Assembly: GCF_001494635.1 (NCBI RefSeq)
Contig: NZ_LOJF01000009.1
Coordinates: 1-64,000 of the forward strand
Direction of reading: 5' to 3'
DNA length: 64,000 nucleotides
DNA from: Tractidigestivibacter scatoligenes
Lineage (GTDB): Bacteria; Actinomycetota; Coriobacteriia; Coriobacteriales; Atopobiaceae
The notes beneath the pieces were generated by a model. It did not search any database, was not told where the DNA came from, and saw nothing but the letters and a program-made list of their open reading frames with translations. Made by a program: the position numbers and the translations under genes. Shown here piece by piece: positions 23,170 through 33,621 of this stretch (its first letter is position 1; the number at the start of each line of letters is the position of its first letter).

Positions 23170-25645
23170 GGGAGAGGAGGGGGCCACGCGTGTCGCAAGC
23201 GTCTCGCGCGTGCCTGACTCAAGCGCTACTCGCATGCCCACGCGGCCAGCTATCCCCGTGACGCTCTGGTGCCTTGTGGCGGTCATCCTGGCAGAGCGCA
23301 CTGTCCTGCGCCATGGGATGTCGCCATCGTTTGACCTGCTTGTGACGCCGACGGGAGTAGCGGCAAGCCTCTGTCTGGCGGCGGTTATCATCACGATGCT
23401 CTTCAGAAAGCGGAGAGACCGTGGTCGAGACAAGCATCACGTGCCGGTCGCGGCATTGTTTGTCCTTGCAGCTGGCCTCGCCGGTGCGCTCCTGGGGTGG
23501 CTCGCGCTCGCGCGTGTAACCTCGGCAGCAGAGGCGCTTTCGACGTCACCTGTCTCGGCGTGGAGCCTCGAGGTCGAGGGTGACATGGCAGAGGGAGGTC
23601 GTGGCTGGTGGGGTCGAGCGGGCGTGTATGGCGAGAACGGTGCCAACGTTGGTACCGTCTGGCTCAGTTCCCCAAGCCGCCTCGAGTGTGGCTCCGTGGT
23701 CTCGTGCGTGGGTCGATTCAAGCCAAACGGCGATGACGAATGGGGCGTCTCATCGCGCATGCAGGGGCTTGCGGGCACGGTGTCAGTCGTGCATGTGATT
23801 GCCTCGCGCGAGGCGGATGGCCCGCTCGGCGTCGTGCTTCGCGCGAGAAAGGCGGTGCTCGCGTCCTTCTCGCCAGACGAGTCTGACGGGGCGGCGGTGC
23901 TTGCCGGAAGCGTCTGCGGCGACCGGGCGCCGATACGCTCTCGCGGGCTGGATGGCGTATTTGCGACCTGCGGCGCCTCCCACTTGGTGGCAGTGTCTGG
24001 GGGACACCTGGCGATTCTTTCCGGAGCCCTTGCGGCGTTGCTCGGCAAGACGAGGCTGGGACCAGGCGTGCGGGGCTCTCTCGCCCTGGGTGTGATTGTG
24101 CTCTTTATCGTCTTCTGCGGGGCACCTGCGTCCGCCATGCGCGCTGGCATAATGAGCTGCGTCTCGTTTGGCGGCTCTCTTGTGGGGAGAAGGTCCCATG
24201 CTCTCTCCTCCACATGTGCGGCTGCCTTCGCCATGGCCCTTCTCGATCCCTACGTTTCGGGACAGCTGGGGTTTCTCCTCTCGGTTGCCTCCGTGGTAGG
24301 AATCTGCCTCTTTGGGAGCTATGCCAGCTATGCGCTTGACGTGCTCACGCGATTGCCGAGGCATTCTGGTGGGCGCTTGCTTGCTTTGGCGCACGGCCTA
24401 GGGCGTTTGCGCTCCAATGCCTGTGACGCTTTGGGCGTCTCTCTGGTGGCTCAGCTCTTCACGCTGCCGCTGACCTGTCCGACGTTTGGCGAGGTGTCGC
24501 TCATCGCGCCAATTGCGAACCTGGTGCTGGCCCCGCTCTTCGCGGGCCTCGTCTCCTTGGGGTTGGGGGCGGCTGTGCTTACGCCTCTGCCTGCCTTACA
24601 GTCCCCGGTGCTCGCTGCGGCAGAGGGCGTCTCACAGGCGTTCTGCAAGGTGCTTTCCACCCTGGCCAGGCTCCCCTTGGCCTGTCTGACCATGGAGGCA
24701 AGTGCAGCCCCCATGCTCGCAGTTCTCTGTGGCGCATGCGTGGCACTCTACGTGGTTTGGCCTGTACCGCGGCGACGTCTCCTCGTTCGTTTCGCTGCGG
24801 TTCTTGCCTGCGGAGCCGTCGCCCTCCTGCTGGGGCTTCGCCTCCTGCAACCTGCAAGGGTTTGCGTGTTCGACGTGGGACAGGGCGACGCCATTCTCGT
24901 GGCTGATGGGAGCGCGGCAGTGCTTGTGGACACGGGCCCAGACGAGGCGATTTCGCTGGCGCTGACGCGGCAGGGGGTCATCCACCTGGACGCGATTGTC
25001 CTTACGCACCTTCATGACGATCACGTGGGAGGCATGGATGACCTTGTTGGCCGCGTAGCCTGTGAGCGGGTGCTTGTGGCCAAAGGTGTTGCGGAGAAGA
25101 TCCCTGCGGAGCTCTCTGCAAGCATCAGCCGGCTCTCGGGGCATGAGGCAGAGGAGATTTCTTATGGGGACACCATTCGTGCCGGATCGTTCTCGCTACG
25201 CGTTGTCTCGCCAACCGAGCCTGTCGACGGCGGCGACAACGCGGACTCTCTGATGCTGGCGGTCTCCTACGAGCACAACGGCGACGAGCTCTCAGCCCTT
25301 CTCACAGGAGACGCCGAGAAGGACGAGACGGCTGCCTGCCTGGCGCGTGGCGATGTGGGGGACATCGACTTCCTCAAGGTGGGGCACCACGGCTCTGAAG
25401 TATCTCTCACGGCGGACGAGGCCGCGCTTCTCGACCCAGAGGTCTCCGTTGCAAGCGCTGGAGAGGGCAACAAGTACGGTCACCCGCGCAAGGAGTGCAT
25501 GGATGTGCTGGCGGGCGCCGGTTCGGTTTTTCTCTGCACCAAGGACGTGGGAGATGTCACGGTGAGGCCCGGTGTCAGGGGACCCACGGTCTTCACGGAG
25601 CGAACGCCAGGCGGGTCTGCGGCCGCTATGGCATCTGCCATGTGA
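23162..25645 (+). CDS. comEC: DNA uptake channel ComEC/Rec2
   Basis: ComEC forms the membrane channel for single-stranded DNA during transformation. The 827-residue protein has N-terminal spans and an OB-like DUF4131 region, then the competence domain with CGASHLVAVSGGHLAILSG (about residues 270-288) and about eight helices. The C-terminal metallo-beta-lactamase domain has VFDVGQGDAILV, THLHDDHVGGMDDL (zinc ligands) and VGHHGSEVSL. The GTG start overlaps comEA. holA follows, an order common in Gram-positive genomes. The gene appears full length. Confidence 0.93.
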   Translation: MCEGEEGATRVASVSRVPDSSATRMPTRPAIPVTLWCLVAVILAERTVLRHGMSPSFDLLVTPTGVAASLCLAAVIITMLFRKRRDRGRDKHHVPVAALFVLAAGLAGALLGWLALARVTSAAEALSTSPVSAWSLEVEGDMAEGGRGWWGRAGVYGENGANVGTVWLSSPSRLECGSVVSCVGRFKPNGDDEWGVSSRMQGLAGTVSVVHVIASREADGPLGVVLRARKAVLASFSPDESDGAAVLAGSVCGDRAPIRSRGLDGVFATCGASHLVAVSGGHLAILSGALAALLGKTRLGPGVRGSLALGVIVLFIVFCGAPASAMRAGIMSCVSFGGSLVGRRSHALSSTCAAAFAMALLDPYVSGQLGFLLSVASVVGICLFGSYASYALDVLTRLPRHSGGRLLALAHGLGRLRSNACDALGVSLVAQLFTLPLTCPTFGEVSLIAPIANLVLAPLFAGLVSLGLGAAVLTPLPALQSPVLAAAEGVSQAFCKVLSTLARLPLACLTMEASAAPMLAVLCGACVALYVVWPVPRRRLLVRFAAVLACGAVALLLGLRLLQPARVCVFDVGQGDAILVADGSAAVLVDTGPDEAISLALTRQGVIHLDAIVLTHLHDDHVGGMDDLVGRVACERVLVAKGVAEKIPAELSASISRLSGHEAEEISYGDTIRAGSFSLRVVSPTEPVDGGDNADSLMLAVSYEHNGDELSALLTGDAEKDETAACLARGDVGDIDFLKVGHHGSEVSLTADEAALLDPEVSVASAGEGNKYGHPRKECMDVLAGAGSVFLCTKDVGDVTVRPGVRGPTVFTERTPGGSAAAMASAM

Positions 25646-25696
25646 GGTGGTCCGGGTTGTGGCAAAGTAGGGAGGTCAACATGATGGAGGGAATGC

Positions 25697-26665
25697 ATGG
25701 CAAAGACGGCAAAGCTGCTGCCAGCATATCTGGTGGTTGGTGCGGACGAGCTCAAGCGCAAGAGCGCAATCACGCGCCTCAAGGGCTACCTGGACGAGGG
25801 TCTGGCTGCCTTCAACCTGGACGAGATTGTGCCTACGGCAGACACCGACCCAACCAGCGTCATCTCGTCCCTCAACACGATGCCCGTGGGCAACTCGCCC
25901 CGCATCGTGATCATCAACCCTGCAGACAAGCTTCCCAAGCCCGTCTCAGAAGCCCTCGTTGCGTACCTGAAGGACCCCAATCCCGCCTGCACGCTGCTTC
26001 TCTCGGCAACCACGCTGGCAAAGTCGACGCGTCTCTACAAGGCGGTTGCGAAGGTTGGCCCCAAGGCGGTCATCGACTGCACGCCGGCAACGAGAAGGGA
26101 CCTCCCCGGTTACGTGCAGAAGCTGGCGCGCTCGCATGGTCTTGCCATCGACCAGGATGCCGCCCGTGCGCTCGTGGATCGCGTGGGGGAGTCGACCACC
26201 ATGCTCGATACGCAACTGCGCACGCTTTCGGCGCTCAAGGGAGGGCAGGGCCAGGTGACTCTTGCGGACGTCGAGGCTAGCGTCGCTCGCGTGGCGGAGG
26301 TCAAGCCGTGGGAGTTTCTCGATCGCCTGAGCGAGAAGGATGCCTGCCGTTCCTTGGAGCTCTACGCGCTTCTCAGGGGATCTTCGCAGGTGGGGCTCCT
26401 CACCCTTGTGACCATTCGTATCCGCGAGCTCATATGCGCACGGGCGCTTGACGCCCGCGGTGAGGGTAGTGGCGTTGCACGGGCGCTTGGCAAGCAGGAC
26501 TGGCAGGTGAGGAATTACGTGCGCTGGGCTCGTCGCTTTGCTCCAGGCGAGCTGGAGCGTGACCTTGCGGCCTGCGCGTCTTGCGAGCGAGCTCTCAAGG
26601 GGTCGGCAGACTCGGATTCCGCGTTCCTCTCGCTTATCGCGACTATCTGTGGTGCTGCCCGGTAG
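25697..26665 (+). CDS. holA: DNA polymerase III delta subunit
   Basis: HolA is the clamp-loader wrench that opens the sliding clamp. The 322-residue protein has the N-terminal YLVVGADELKRKSAITRLKGYL region, NTMPVGNSPRIVIINPADKL, and a middle DLPGYVQKLARSHGLAIDQDAARALVDRVGE helical domain. The C-terminal domain shows KPWEFLDRLSEKDACRSLEL. GGAGGGA precedes the ATG. It follows comEC by about 50 bases and is probably in the same operon. Its end faces rpsT on the other strand, with a hairpin between. Confidence 0.9.
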   Translation: MAKTAKLLPAYLVVGADELKRKSAITRLKGYLDEGLAAFNLDEIVPTADTDPTSVISSLNTMPVGNSPRIVIINPADKLPKPVSEALVAYLKDPNPACTLLLSATTLAKSTRLYKAVAKVGPKAVIDCTPATRRDLPGYVQKLARSHGLAIDQDAARALVDRVGESTTMLDTQLRTLSALKGGQGQVTLADVEASVARVAEVKPWEFLDRLSEKDACRSLELYALLRGSSQVGLLTLVTIRIRELICARALDARGEGSGVARALGKQDWQVRNYVRWARRFAPGELERDLAACASCERALKGSADSDSAFLSLIATICGAAR

Positions 26666-26716
26666 AGAGCTCGTGGTTCCCGCCAGGGCGTCCGGTCCCC
26701 TTGTCGGCAAAAGAAA

Positions 26717-26739
26717 GAGCCCGGCGCATGGTCGGGCTC
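26717..26739 (-). terminator. Terminator of rpsT
   Basis: GAGCCCG (26717-26723) pairs with CGGGCTC (26733-26739). On the reverse strand the hairpin is followed by TTTCTTTT, so it ends rpsT transcripts. It may also act as a weaker end for the facing holA. Confidence 0.75.
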
Positions 26740-26772
26740 CCAAAGTTCAGTTCATCTCAGAGAGAGGCAACT

Positions 26773-27036
26773 CTACTTCATGGAGTTGACAAGCTTCTGG
26801 ACGCCGGACTTGCGGTCGGCGGCCTGGTTCTTGTGGATGATGCCCTTGGCGGCAGCCCTGTCGAGCTTCTTGCAGGCGGCGTTTGCGGCAGCCTGGGCGG
26901 CATCAACGTCGCCAGCCTCGACGGCGGCGTGAACCTTCTTGACGTAGGTCTTCAGCTCGGAGCGGACGGCCCTGTTACGCATACGGGCCTTCTCGGCGGT
27001 GATGATGCGCTTCTTCTGAGACTTGATGTTTGCCAC
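26773..27036 (-). CDS. rpsT: 30S ribosomal protein S20
   Basis: The 87-residue protein begins MANIKSQKKRIITAEKARMRN and has the typical S20 pattern of helical basic segments, with KGIIHKNQAADRKSGVQKLVN at the C-terminus. S20 binds 16S rRNA early in 30S assembly. It is monocistronic and divergent from lepA, a common neighbour pairing. A reverse-strand -10 TATACT lies at 27138-27143. Confidence 0.97.
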   Translation of the reverse strand: MANIKSQKKRIITAEKARMRNRAVRSELKTYVKKVHAAVEAGDVDAAQAAANAACKKLDRAAAKGIIHKNQAADRKSGVQKLVNSMK

Positions 27037-27137
27037 GGTGCGGATCCTTTCAAAAATCTTGTTCCTAGAGGCCTCTTAAGAACTAGGTAGGTGGGAAGTG
27101 GGGGTTCCGCACCAGACACGGCGAGGTCAACTAGAGC

Positions 27138-27143
27138 AGTATA
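27138..27143 (-). promoter_or_regulatory. Probable rpsT -10 element
   Basis: TATACT on the reverse strand lies about 100 bases upstream of rpsT in the rpsT/lepA divergent gap. No good -35 was found at the standard distance. Confidence 0.4.
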
Positions 27144-27259
27144 GCAGAGCAAACGCCCATGGAACCATCTATTTGCCCCGATGTGCCCGCTTCGAATTTT
27201 CCACGAGCAATTTTCATATACGCATTGACGCAGGCAAGACGCACGGGGCATGCGCTATT

Positions 27260-29080
27260 ATGTCTCGCATGAAGACGACAGACACCTCACACATCCGCAA
27301 CTTCTCAATTGTTGCGCACATAGACCATGGCAAGTCGACCATCTCGGACCGCATCCTGGAGCTCACGCACACGGTGGACGAACGAGACATGGCCGATCAG
27401 CTCCTCGATACCATGGACATCGAGCGCGAGCGCGGCATCACCATCAAGTCGAACGCCGTGCGCGTGGTCTACGATGCCGACGACGGGGAGTCCTACCAGT
27501 TCAACCTCATCGACACCCCGGGTCACGTGGACTTCACATACGAGGTCTCGCGTTCGCTTGCCGCCTGCGAGGGCGCCGTGCTCGTGGTTGACGCCACACA
27601 GGGCGTGGAGGCGCAGACCGTCTCCAATGCAACGCTAGCCATGAATGCCAACCTGGACATCGTGCCCGCCATCAACAAGATAGACCTCCCCTCAGCCCAC
27701 CCAGAGGAGGTCAAGAAGGAGATCGAGGAAGACCTTGCCATCCCGGCCGACGATGCGGTGCTCGTCTCGGGCAAGACCGGCGAGGGGATTCACAACCTTC
27801 TCGAGGCCATCGTCTATCTTGTCTCGCCGCCAAAGGGAGATGCCAAGGCACCGCTCAAGGCGCTCATCCTGGACTCCTACTTTGACGAGTATCGCGGCGT
27901 GGTGGCCACGGTGCGCGTCTTTGACGGCTCCATCAAAAAGGGCGACCACCTGCGCATGATGGCGCTCGGTGACACCTTCCTCTGCGACGGCGTGGGCTGC
28001 AAGCGCCCGATGGAGACCCCGCTTGACGAGCTTGGCGTGGGTGAGGTTGGCTACGTGGTTACGGGCCTCAAGGACCCTGCCCTCGTAAAGACCGGCGACA
28101 CCATCACGTACGAGGACCGTCCCTGCGCAGAGGCCTGCCCCGGCTACCACGAGGCTAAGCCCATGGTCTTCACGGGGCTTTTCCCCATCGACAACAAGCA
28201 GTACGAGAACCTGCGTGACGCCCTCGAGAAGCTCAAGGTGAACGACCCCTCGCTCATTTGGGCTCCCGAGACGAGCGTGGCGCTGGGCTTTGGTTTCCGC
28301 GTGGGATTCCTCGGCCTTCTCCACATGGAGGTCGTCAAGGAGCGCCTCGAGCGCGAGTTTGGCCTCGACCTCATTGCCACCTCGCCCTCGGTTGACTACC
28401 ACGTGTACAAGACCGACGGCGAGATGGTCGACATTACGAGTCCCCAGGACCTTCCCGACGTCACGCGCATCGACCACATCGAGGAGCCCTATCTCAAGGC
28501 CAAGGTCATCGTGCCGCCAGACTTCATGGGCGCCGTGATGCAGCTGGTAATTGATCACCGCGGCGAGACCAGCGACATGGTCTACCTCTCGGAGAAGTCC
28601 GTAGAGATTCACTTTGACATTCCGCTGGCAGAGCTCATCCTCGACTTCTTCGACCAGCTCAAGAGCCGTACCAAGGGTTACGCCTCGCTTGACTACGAGA
28701 TTGGCGACTACCGCACGAGCGACCTCGTGAAGCTGGACATCCTTCTTGCTGGCGAGGAGGTGGACGCACTCTCGTTCATCGTTCCGCGCGACCGTGCCTA
28801 CGACATGGCCAGGAGCCTCTGCGACAAGCTCAAGGAGATCATCCCGCGCCAGCAGTTTGAGGTTCCCATCCAGGGGGCAATCGGCAACAAGATCATTGCC
28901 CGCTCCACGGTGAAGGCAGTGCGCAAGGATGTTCTCGCCAAGTGCTACGGCGGTGACATCTCGCGCAAGCGCAAGCTCCTCGAGAAGCAGAAGGAGGGCA
29001 AGAAGCGCATGAAGTCCATCGGTTCCGTCGAGGTACCGCAGGAGGCCTTCCTTGCCGTCCTCAAGGTGGACGACGAATGA
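27260..29080 (+). CDS. lepA: Elongation factor 4 (LepA), ribosome back-translocating GTPase
   Basis: EF4 is a GTPase that acts on stalled or mistranslocated ribosomes. The sequence shows G1 AHIDHGKST, the G2 region [11 protein letters not shown]3 DTPGHVD, G4 NKIDLP and the LepA-specific C-terminal domain ([33 protein letters not shown], split here as a known family landmark). The start is either ATG 27260 ([16 protein letters not shown]) or 27269; longer upstream starts have no support. With 27260 it is 606 residues, normal for LepA. dus overlaps its stop by four bases. Confidence 0.96.
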   Translation: MSRMKTTDTSHIRNFSIVAHIDHGKSTISDRILELTHTVDERDMADQLLDTMDIERERGITIKSNAVRVVYDADDGESYQFNLIDTPGHVDFTYEVSRSLAACEGAVLVVDATQGVEAQTVSNATLAMNANLDIVPAINKIDLPSAHPEEVKKEIEEDLAIPADDAVLVSGKTGEGIHNLLEAIVYLVSPPKGDAKAPLKALILDSYFDEYRGVVATVRVFDGSIKKGDHLRMMALGDTFLCDGVGCKRPMETPLDELGVGEVGYVVTGLKDPALVKTGDTITYEDRPCAEACPGYHEAKPMVFTGLFPIDNKQYENLRDALEKLKVNDPSLIWAPETSVALGFGFRVGFLGLLHMEVVKERLEREFGLDLIATSPSVDYHVYKTDGEMVDITSPQDLPDVTRIDHIEEPYLKAKVIVPPDFMGAVMQLVIDHRGETSDMVYLSEKSVEIHFDIPLAELILDFFDQLKSRTKGYASLDYEIGDYRTSDLVKLDILLAGEEVDALSFIVPRDRAYDMARSLCDKLKEIIPRQQFEVPIQGAIGNKIIARSTVKAVRKDVLAKCYGGDISRKRKLLEKQKEGKKRMKSIGSVEVPQEAFLAVLKVDDE

Positions 29081-30141
29081 CGCCTTCCCAAGTCCTGGCT
29101 GAATGGGGGCCGGCTGCGGGACTGCTTGCCGCACCAGCTGCTCTGCCAGCGCAAACAGATGGGCTTAACCTCAAGTCGAGGTTTAGACTTAAGCCTTTTC
29201 TCATGGCTCCCATGGCGGGCGTCTCTGACGCTGCGTATCGCACCATGGCCCGTGCTGGCGGTGCTGGCCTTGCCTACACCGAGATGGTCTCCTGCGCAGG
29301 GCTTCACTACGGTGGCGAGAAGACCTGGGAGCTCGTCGAGCCTGCGGAGACGGAACCGGACATCGCGGTGCAGTTGTTTGGCTCCAAGCCCGAGCTCTTC
29401 CGAGAGGCAGCGGCAAGCGTTTGTGAGCGCCTGGGAAACCGTCTTGCCCTTATCGACATCAACATGGCCTGCCCCGTCCCCAAGGTGACCAAAAAGGGGG
29501 AGGGGTCTGCGCTGCTCGACAACCCAGAGCTTGCGGCCTCGCTTGTGCAGGCATGCATTGAGGGATCTGGTGCGCAGGTGCCGGTGACGGCGAAGATTCG
29601 TCGCGGTCGCCGTATGGGCGAGGAGGTTGCGCCGGAGTTTGCCAGGGCAATGGAGGCCGCTGGCGCCTCGGCAATCGCCGTCCACGGGCGCTTTGCCAAC
29701 CAGCTCTATCATGGCGAGGCGGACTGGGGGTGCGTGAGCCGAGTGGTCAAGGCGGTGAGCGTGCCGGTCATTGGGTCTGGCGACGTCTCGTCTGCCCAGG
29801 CGGGGGCACGCATGCTTGCGGAGACCGGCGCCTCCGCTGTCATGGTTGCCCGCGGGAGCTACGGAAACCCCTGGATTTTCCGCGATGCAGCGGCGCTTCG
29901 TTTGGGCGAGAGCCCTGCGCCGCATGACGCGCGCGAGAAGATCGCTGCGTTCCGGTGCCACGTGCGGCTACTTTCCGCTACGGGAGCGAACCTCAAGCGG
30001 GCCCGGAGCCTTGCCGGATGGTACTTGCGTGGCATGCCGGAGGCGGCCCGCCTGCGTGGCATGGCCGTCACCTGCCTCACCCTTGAGGACTACCTAGCCG
30101 TTGCCGACGAGGCAGAGCGGATGCTTTGCGATGCCGAGTAG
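29077..30141 (+). CDS. dusB: tRNA-dihydrouridine synthase (DusB-like)
   Basis: Dus enzymes reduce uridine in tRNA with FMN. The 354-residue protein has LAPMAGVSD-like sequence [17 protein letters not shown], the catalytic cysteine in [20 protein letters not shown] (Cys about residue 131), KIRRG, IAVHGR and [11 protein letters not shown], then [13 protein letters not shown] for phosphate binding. The N-terminal 35 residues are longer than usual. The ATG overlaps the lepA stop (ATGA). Assignment to DusB rather than another bacterial Dus is by overall similarity. Confidence 0.88.
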   Translation: MTPSQVLAEWGPAAGLLAAPAALPAQTDGLNLKSRFRLKPFLMAPMAGVSDAAYRTMARAGGAGLAYTEMVSCAGLHYGGEKTWELVEPAETEPDIAVQLFGSKPELFREAAASVCERLGNRLALIDINMACPVPKVTKKGEGSALLDNPELAASLVQACIEGSGAQVPVTAKIRRGRRMGEEVAPEFARAMEAAGASAIAVHGRFANQLYHGEADWGCVSRVVKAVSVPVIGSGDVSSAQAGARMLAETGASAVMVARGSYGNPWIFRDAAALRLGESPAPHDAREKIAAFRCHVRLLSATGANLKRARSLAGWYLRGMPEAARLRGMAVTCLTLEDYLAVADEAERMLCDAE

Positions 30142-31411
30142 CGGTTCGGGTGGCATTGGGTCCGAGTGGCGGGCTCGCCTTTCTGCAAGCGGCGCGGATG
30201 CCCTGTACCTGCACATCCCCTTCTGTGCAAGGAAGTGCGCATACTGCGATTTTGCCTCGTGGGCTACAGCGCGTGGGGATGCGCTGTCTAGGCACTATGC
30301 CGAGGCACTGGAGAGGCAGGTTGAGGAGGTCTCTCACCTTGGGCTTCTCGCAGAGTGCGAGACTGCCTACATAGGCGGTGGCACGCCCACGTTTCTGGGA
30401 GAGGCGCTAGGTGGGCTCGTCCGCTGCGTTACGAGATGCGCGCCGAGGGTTTGCGAGCTCACCTGCGAGGCCAATCCGGATTCGCTGTCGGACGCCGTGC
30501 TAAGCGATGTTGCGGCGGCTGGCTGCACAAGGCTCTCAATCGGGGTGCAGAGCCTGTGCGACGCCGAGCTATCCGAGCTGGGCAGGCTTCATGACGCGGC
30601 GCGCGCACGCGAGCGTGTCTCTGTGGCAGTCGCGAGCGGGCTGGACGTCTCGTGCGACCTCATGTGCGCCATCCCCCTCCAGACGGCCGACTCATGGCAG
30701 GCAACGCTTGAGGGTGTGGCGTCTCTGGGAGTGGGACACGTGAGCGTCTACCCCCTCCAGATCGAAGACGACACGGCGCTTGCGCGGAGGGTTGGAGACG
30801 AGCAGCCCTCATGGAACTCTCCGGATACGCAAGCGTCGCGTATGGAACAGGCTCAATCTGTACTTGAGAGTTATGGGTTCCGCAGGTACGAGGTGGCGAG
30901 CTACGCTCGCCTGCCCGAGAAGGAATGCAGCCACAACAAGATGTACTGGACCGGACGGCCATACCTTGGATTGGGAACCGGTGCCGCATCAATGCTTACG
31001 GCAGAGGGTTACAAGAGGCTTCTTGAGGCTTGCCCTCAGCTTGGACCTCTACCAGAGGGTATGGCTCGTGCGCGTCTCAAGGTCGTCTCTGGTCGAGAAG
31101 AGGTTGCAAGGGGTGCCACCCTTTCGTCTTTGGCGTTCGAGGAGGAGTTCCTGACTGAGCGGCAGGCTGTCGCCGAGGACCTCATGCTGGGTGCTCGCCT
31201 CGCCTGTGGGCTTGACGCTGGGCTTGGTACCTATGCGCGCGAGCTTCTCGGCCCATGTGTTGACAAGACGCTCGACCGCCTTGTACGGGAGGGATACCTC
31301 GACGATGCCCTTGCGCCCACCCAGAAGGGCTGGCTTCTCGGCAACGAGCTTTATGGGGAGCTGTGGGACCTTGCGGGCGACACCGGGACGGCCACGAGGC
31401 GAAGCACGTAG
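30131..31411 (+). CDS. hemW: Radical SAM heme chaperone HemW
   Basis: The 426-residue protein has LYLHIPFCARKCAYCDF with the CxxxCxxC iron-sulfur motif, the radical SAM GGGTPT motif, and CDLMCAIPLQT. The C-terminal HemW-type region includes RYEVASYARLPEKECSHNKMYW. HemW was long annotated as oxygen-independent coproporphyrinogen oxidase but acts in heme delivery. The ATG at 30131 overlaps the dus end by 11 bases. lepA-hemW adjacency is widespread in bacteria; here dus is inserted between them. Confidence 0.92.
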   Translation: MPSSGSGGIGSEWRARLSASGADALYLHIPFCARKCAYCDFASWATARGDALSRHYAEALERQVEEVSHLGLLAECETAYIGGGTPTFLGEALGGLVRCVTRCAPRVCELTCEANPDSLSDAVLSDVAAAGCTRLSIGVQSLCDAELSELGRLHDAARARERVSVAVASGLDVSCDLMCAIPLQTADSWQATLEGVASLGVGHVSVYPLQIEDDTALARRVGDEQPSWNSPDTQASRMEQAQSVLESYGFRRYEVASYARLPEKECSHNKMYWTGRPYLGLGTGAASMLTAEGYKRLLEACPQLGPLPEGMARARLKVVSGREEVARGATLSSLAFEEEFLTERQAVAEDLMLGARLACGLDAGLGTYARELLGPCVDKTLDRLVREGYLDDALAPTQKGWLLGNELYGELWDLAGDTGTATRRST

Positions 31412-31454
31412 CCTTGCCACCTGCTGCGATTCCCGCACCTCCACTCGCTACCAA

Positions 31455-31620
31455 AACCCGCCTTCGGGCGAGAAAATGCCGCCCGAGCGAGGGTTTCCGA
31501 CGGAATCCCGTACGAGACGCGCGCCCCGGCGCCAAAACGGCGCCGGAGGGGGCCGTTGCAGCAGCAACCCCGTATGAGACGCGCCCTTCGGCATCGCACG
31601 GGCGGCAACTACGTTTGCCC
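31455..31620. repeat. GC-rich intergenic repeats and hairpins after hemW
   Basis: The gap 31412-31734 has no gene. It contains a UUCG-capped hairpin (CGCC-TTCG-GGCG near 31460), a GGCGCC-AAAAC-GGCGCC hairpin near 31530, and two related strings, CCCGTACGAGACGCGC and CCCGTATGAGACGCGCCC. These resemble CCCGTACGGGATCG and AACGCGCCC in the gap after thiI, suggesting a dispersed repeat family. Confidence 0.45.
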
Positions 31621-31734
31621 TGTCACATCACGGATGGGCGCGAAACATCTTGATTTGTTGCGGCGCGCGCGGCATGCTAGCTGCAGCTGCGCAGACATGC
31701 GCCTCAGCGGGAGACGGGTCAGGAAGGGGAGAAC

Positions 31735-32223
31735 ATGGCTGGTGAGCGCACCGATGTCATCTCGTGGGACGAGTTCTTCATGCGAGTTGCCATTGCGGCA
31801 AGCCTGAGGAGCAAGGACCCCAACACGCAGGTGGGAGCCTGCATCGCTGACACCAACCATAGGATCCTTTCTGTGGGCTACAACGGCACGCCGTCCGCCC
31901 TTGCCGACGCGGATTTCCCCTGGGGTACCTCGAACGACCCGCTCCATGACAAGCACAGCTACGTCATCCATGCTGAGGCCAACGCCATTCTCAACTACCG
32001 CGGCTCGCTCAAGGACATGGCCCATGCCACCGTCTACGTGACGCTCTTCCCGTGCCACGAGTGCGCGAAGACCCTTGTTCAGGCGGGTATCGGCGAGGTC
32101 GTCTACCTGGACGACAAGTACGAAGGCACCGAGGACAACCTCATCTCCAAGCATGTCCTCGACGAGTGCGGCGTGACCTATCGTCCCATCGGCATCGACC
32201 TCTCGGCCGCGTCGCAGCGATGA
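31735..32223 (+). CDS. comEB: dCMP deaminase family protein (ComEB-like)
   Basis: This enzyme deaminates dCMP to dUMP for dTTP synthesis. The 162-residue protein has the zinc-binding HAEANAIL (His and catalytic Glu) and [13 protein letters not shown] motifs, plus [27 protein letters not shown]. In Bacillus the orthologue ComEB sits between comEA and comEC; here it is 6 kb away from comEC. AAGGGGAG precedes the ATG. Its TGA stop lies inside a perfect palindromic element. Confidence 0.92.
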   Translation: MAGERTDVISWDEFFMRVAIAASLRSKDPNTQVGACIADTNHRILSVGYNGTPSALADADFPWGTSNDPLHDKHSYVIHAEANAILNYRGSLKDMAHATVYVTLFPCHECAKTLVQAGIGEVVYLDDKYEGTEDNLISKHVLDECGVTYRPIGIDLSAASQR

Positions 32224-32249
32224 GACAAAGGGACTGTCCCTTTGTCTCA
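32221..32249. repeat. Perfect palindromic element, copy B (13-bp arms, CTG loop)
   Basis: TGAGACAAAGGGA (32221-32233) pairs perfectly with TCCCTTTGTCTCA (32237-32249). The stop codon of the dCMP deaminase gene is the first three bases of the left arm. The arms match copies A (13801) and C (38247) while the loop differs. Confidence 0.9.
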
Positions 32250-32366
32250 CGTGGTAAATGCGTTGGGCTGGGAGGCACGCTGTATAGAATTGCTGCCTTC
32301 CGGCTACAATCGTGCGAAGTCGGACCCACGGAGGGCCCGCCCCCAAGCATCGGCAGGAGACTTCGC

Positions 32367-33482
32367 ATGGCTTCGATGAACGACAAGGACTACTACGCTA
32401 TTCTCGGCGTCGAGAAGGACGCCTCGACAGAGGATATCCGCAAGGCCTTCCAACAGAAGGCGCGCAAGCTTCACCCCGACGTCAACAAGGCACCTGACGC
32501 AGAGGAGAAGTTCAAGGAGGTCTCTGAGGCCTACGCCGTTCTCTCTGACCCCGAGAAGCGCTCCCGTTACGATGCCATGCGTGCCGGCTCCCCGTTCGCC
32601 GGCGCAACGGGCTCGGCTGGCTCTCCGTATGCCGGTGGCTACGGCGGCGGAGACCCCTTCGGCTGGGGCTTCCCCTTTGGCTCCAACGGATATACGCGCC
32701 GCACCTCGACCCGCGGGCGCTCTCGTTCCTACAATCCGCGCGTTGGTGCGGACGTCGTCTTTGACCTTACGCTCGATGCTGCGACAGCCGAGAAGGGCGT
32801 CAGCCGTGGCGTCACCTACCAGCGCTACGCCGCGTGCGAGGTGTGCCACGGCAAGGGCTCCGTCCAGGCAGAGCACTCCGAGACCTGCCCGACCTGCCAC
32901 GGAACGGGTCGCATCTCCGCTGACCTGTCCGGAATCTTTGGCTTTGGCGTCATGGATATAAAGTGCCCCGAGTGCGAGGGCACCGGTCGCGTTGTCGCGG
33001 ACCCCTGCGAGGCCTGTGGGGGGTCGGGTCGCGTGCTTACGGCAAGCGAGGTTGTGTTCAATGTTCCTGCTGGCTCCCACGACGGCGACCTCGTTCGCGT
33101 GAAGGGCATGGGTAACGCTGGAACCAACGGCTCGGCTGCCGGAGACTTTGTCTGCAGGGTCGTGGTCCCTGAGGAGCGCCTTAACCCATACCAGGCTTCG
33201 GGCTTCAGGGTCCTTGGCTTTGACCTGCCGTTCCTCGTCTTTGGGGCGCTCTCTAACTCACTCGCGGGGCTTCTCGTCTTCATCCTCGTTATTGCTGCGG
33301 TTGGCGTCGCGTTCATTGTGCGTGGTGGTGGGCTCAAGACCAACTCCCGCTGGTGGAGAAACGCCCTGGCCTCTCTGGGGAACGGCGCCGCAAACGGACT
33401 CCTTATCGCCCTGCTCATGGTCTCGATGTTCTCGTGCACGGCTGCTGGGCCCGGCGTGAGGTACTACGGCTACATCTGGTAG
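32367..33482 (+). CDS. DnaJ-like co-chaperone with C-terminal membrane helices
   Basis: The 371-residue protein has a J domain (residues 6-70) with the HPD motif at 36-38, a Gly-rich linker, and four CxxCxGxG zinc repeats (residues 157-221) as in DnaJ. After [19 protein letters not shown] the second substrate-binding domain is missing. Instead there are two hydrophobic stretches, about 284-318 ([20 protein letters not shown] and on) and 343-360. It therefore looks anchored in the membrane. AGGAGA precedes the ATG at 32367. A full DnaJ follows 140 bases downstream, so this is a second, specialised J protein, probably recruiting DnaK to the membrane. Confidence 0.8.
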   Translation: MASMNDKDYYAILGVEKDASTEDIRKAFQQKARKLHPDVNKAPDAEEKFKEVSEAYAVLSDPEKRSRYDAMRAGSPFAGATGSAGSPYAGGYGGGDPFGWGFPFGSNGYTRRTSTRGRSRSYNPRVGADVVFDLTLDAATAEKGVSRGVTYQRYAACEVCHGKGSVQAEHSETCPTCHGTGRISADLSGIFGFGVMDIKCPECEGTGRVVADPCEACGGSGRVLTASEVVFNVPAGSHDGDLVRVKGMGNAGTNGSAAGDFVCRVVVPEERLNPYQASGFRVLGFDLPFLVFGALSNSLAGLLVFILVIAAVGVAFIVRGGGLKTNSRWWRNALASLGNGAANGLLIALLMVSMFSCTAAGPGVRYYGYIW

Positions 33483-33621
33483 CCAGCACAGAGTAGGCCG
33501 CCTGGCTTTTCTCGCGTTCGCTTGGCGCGCCTTTGGGTAGAGAAGACCCTTGTACGCGCCGCTATGGCGGCGCCTTGTCTGCAGGTTGGCCCCGTGGGGT
33601 CGGGGCGATTTCGGGAGTTTG

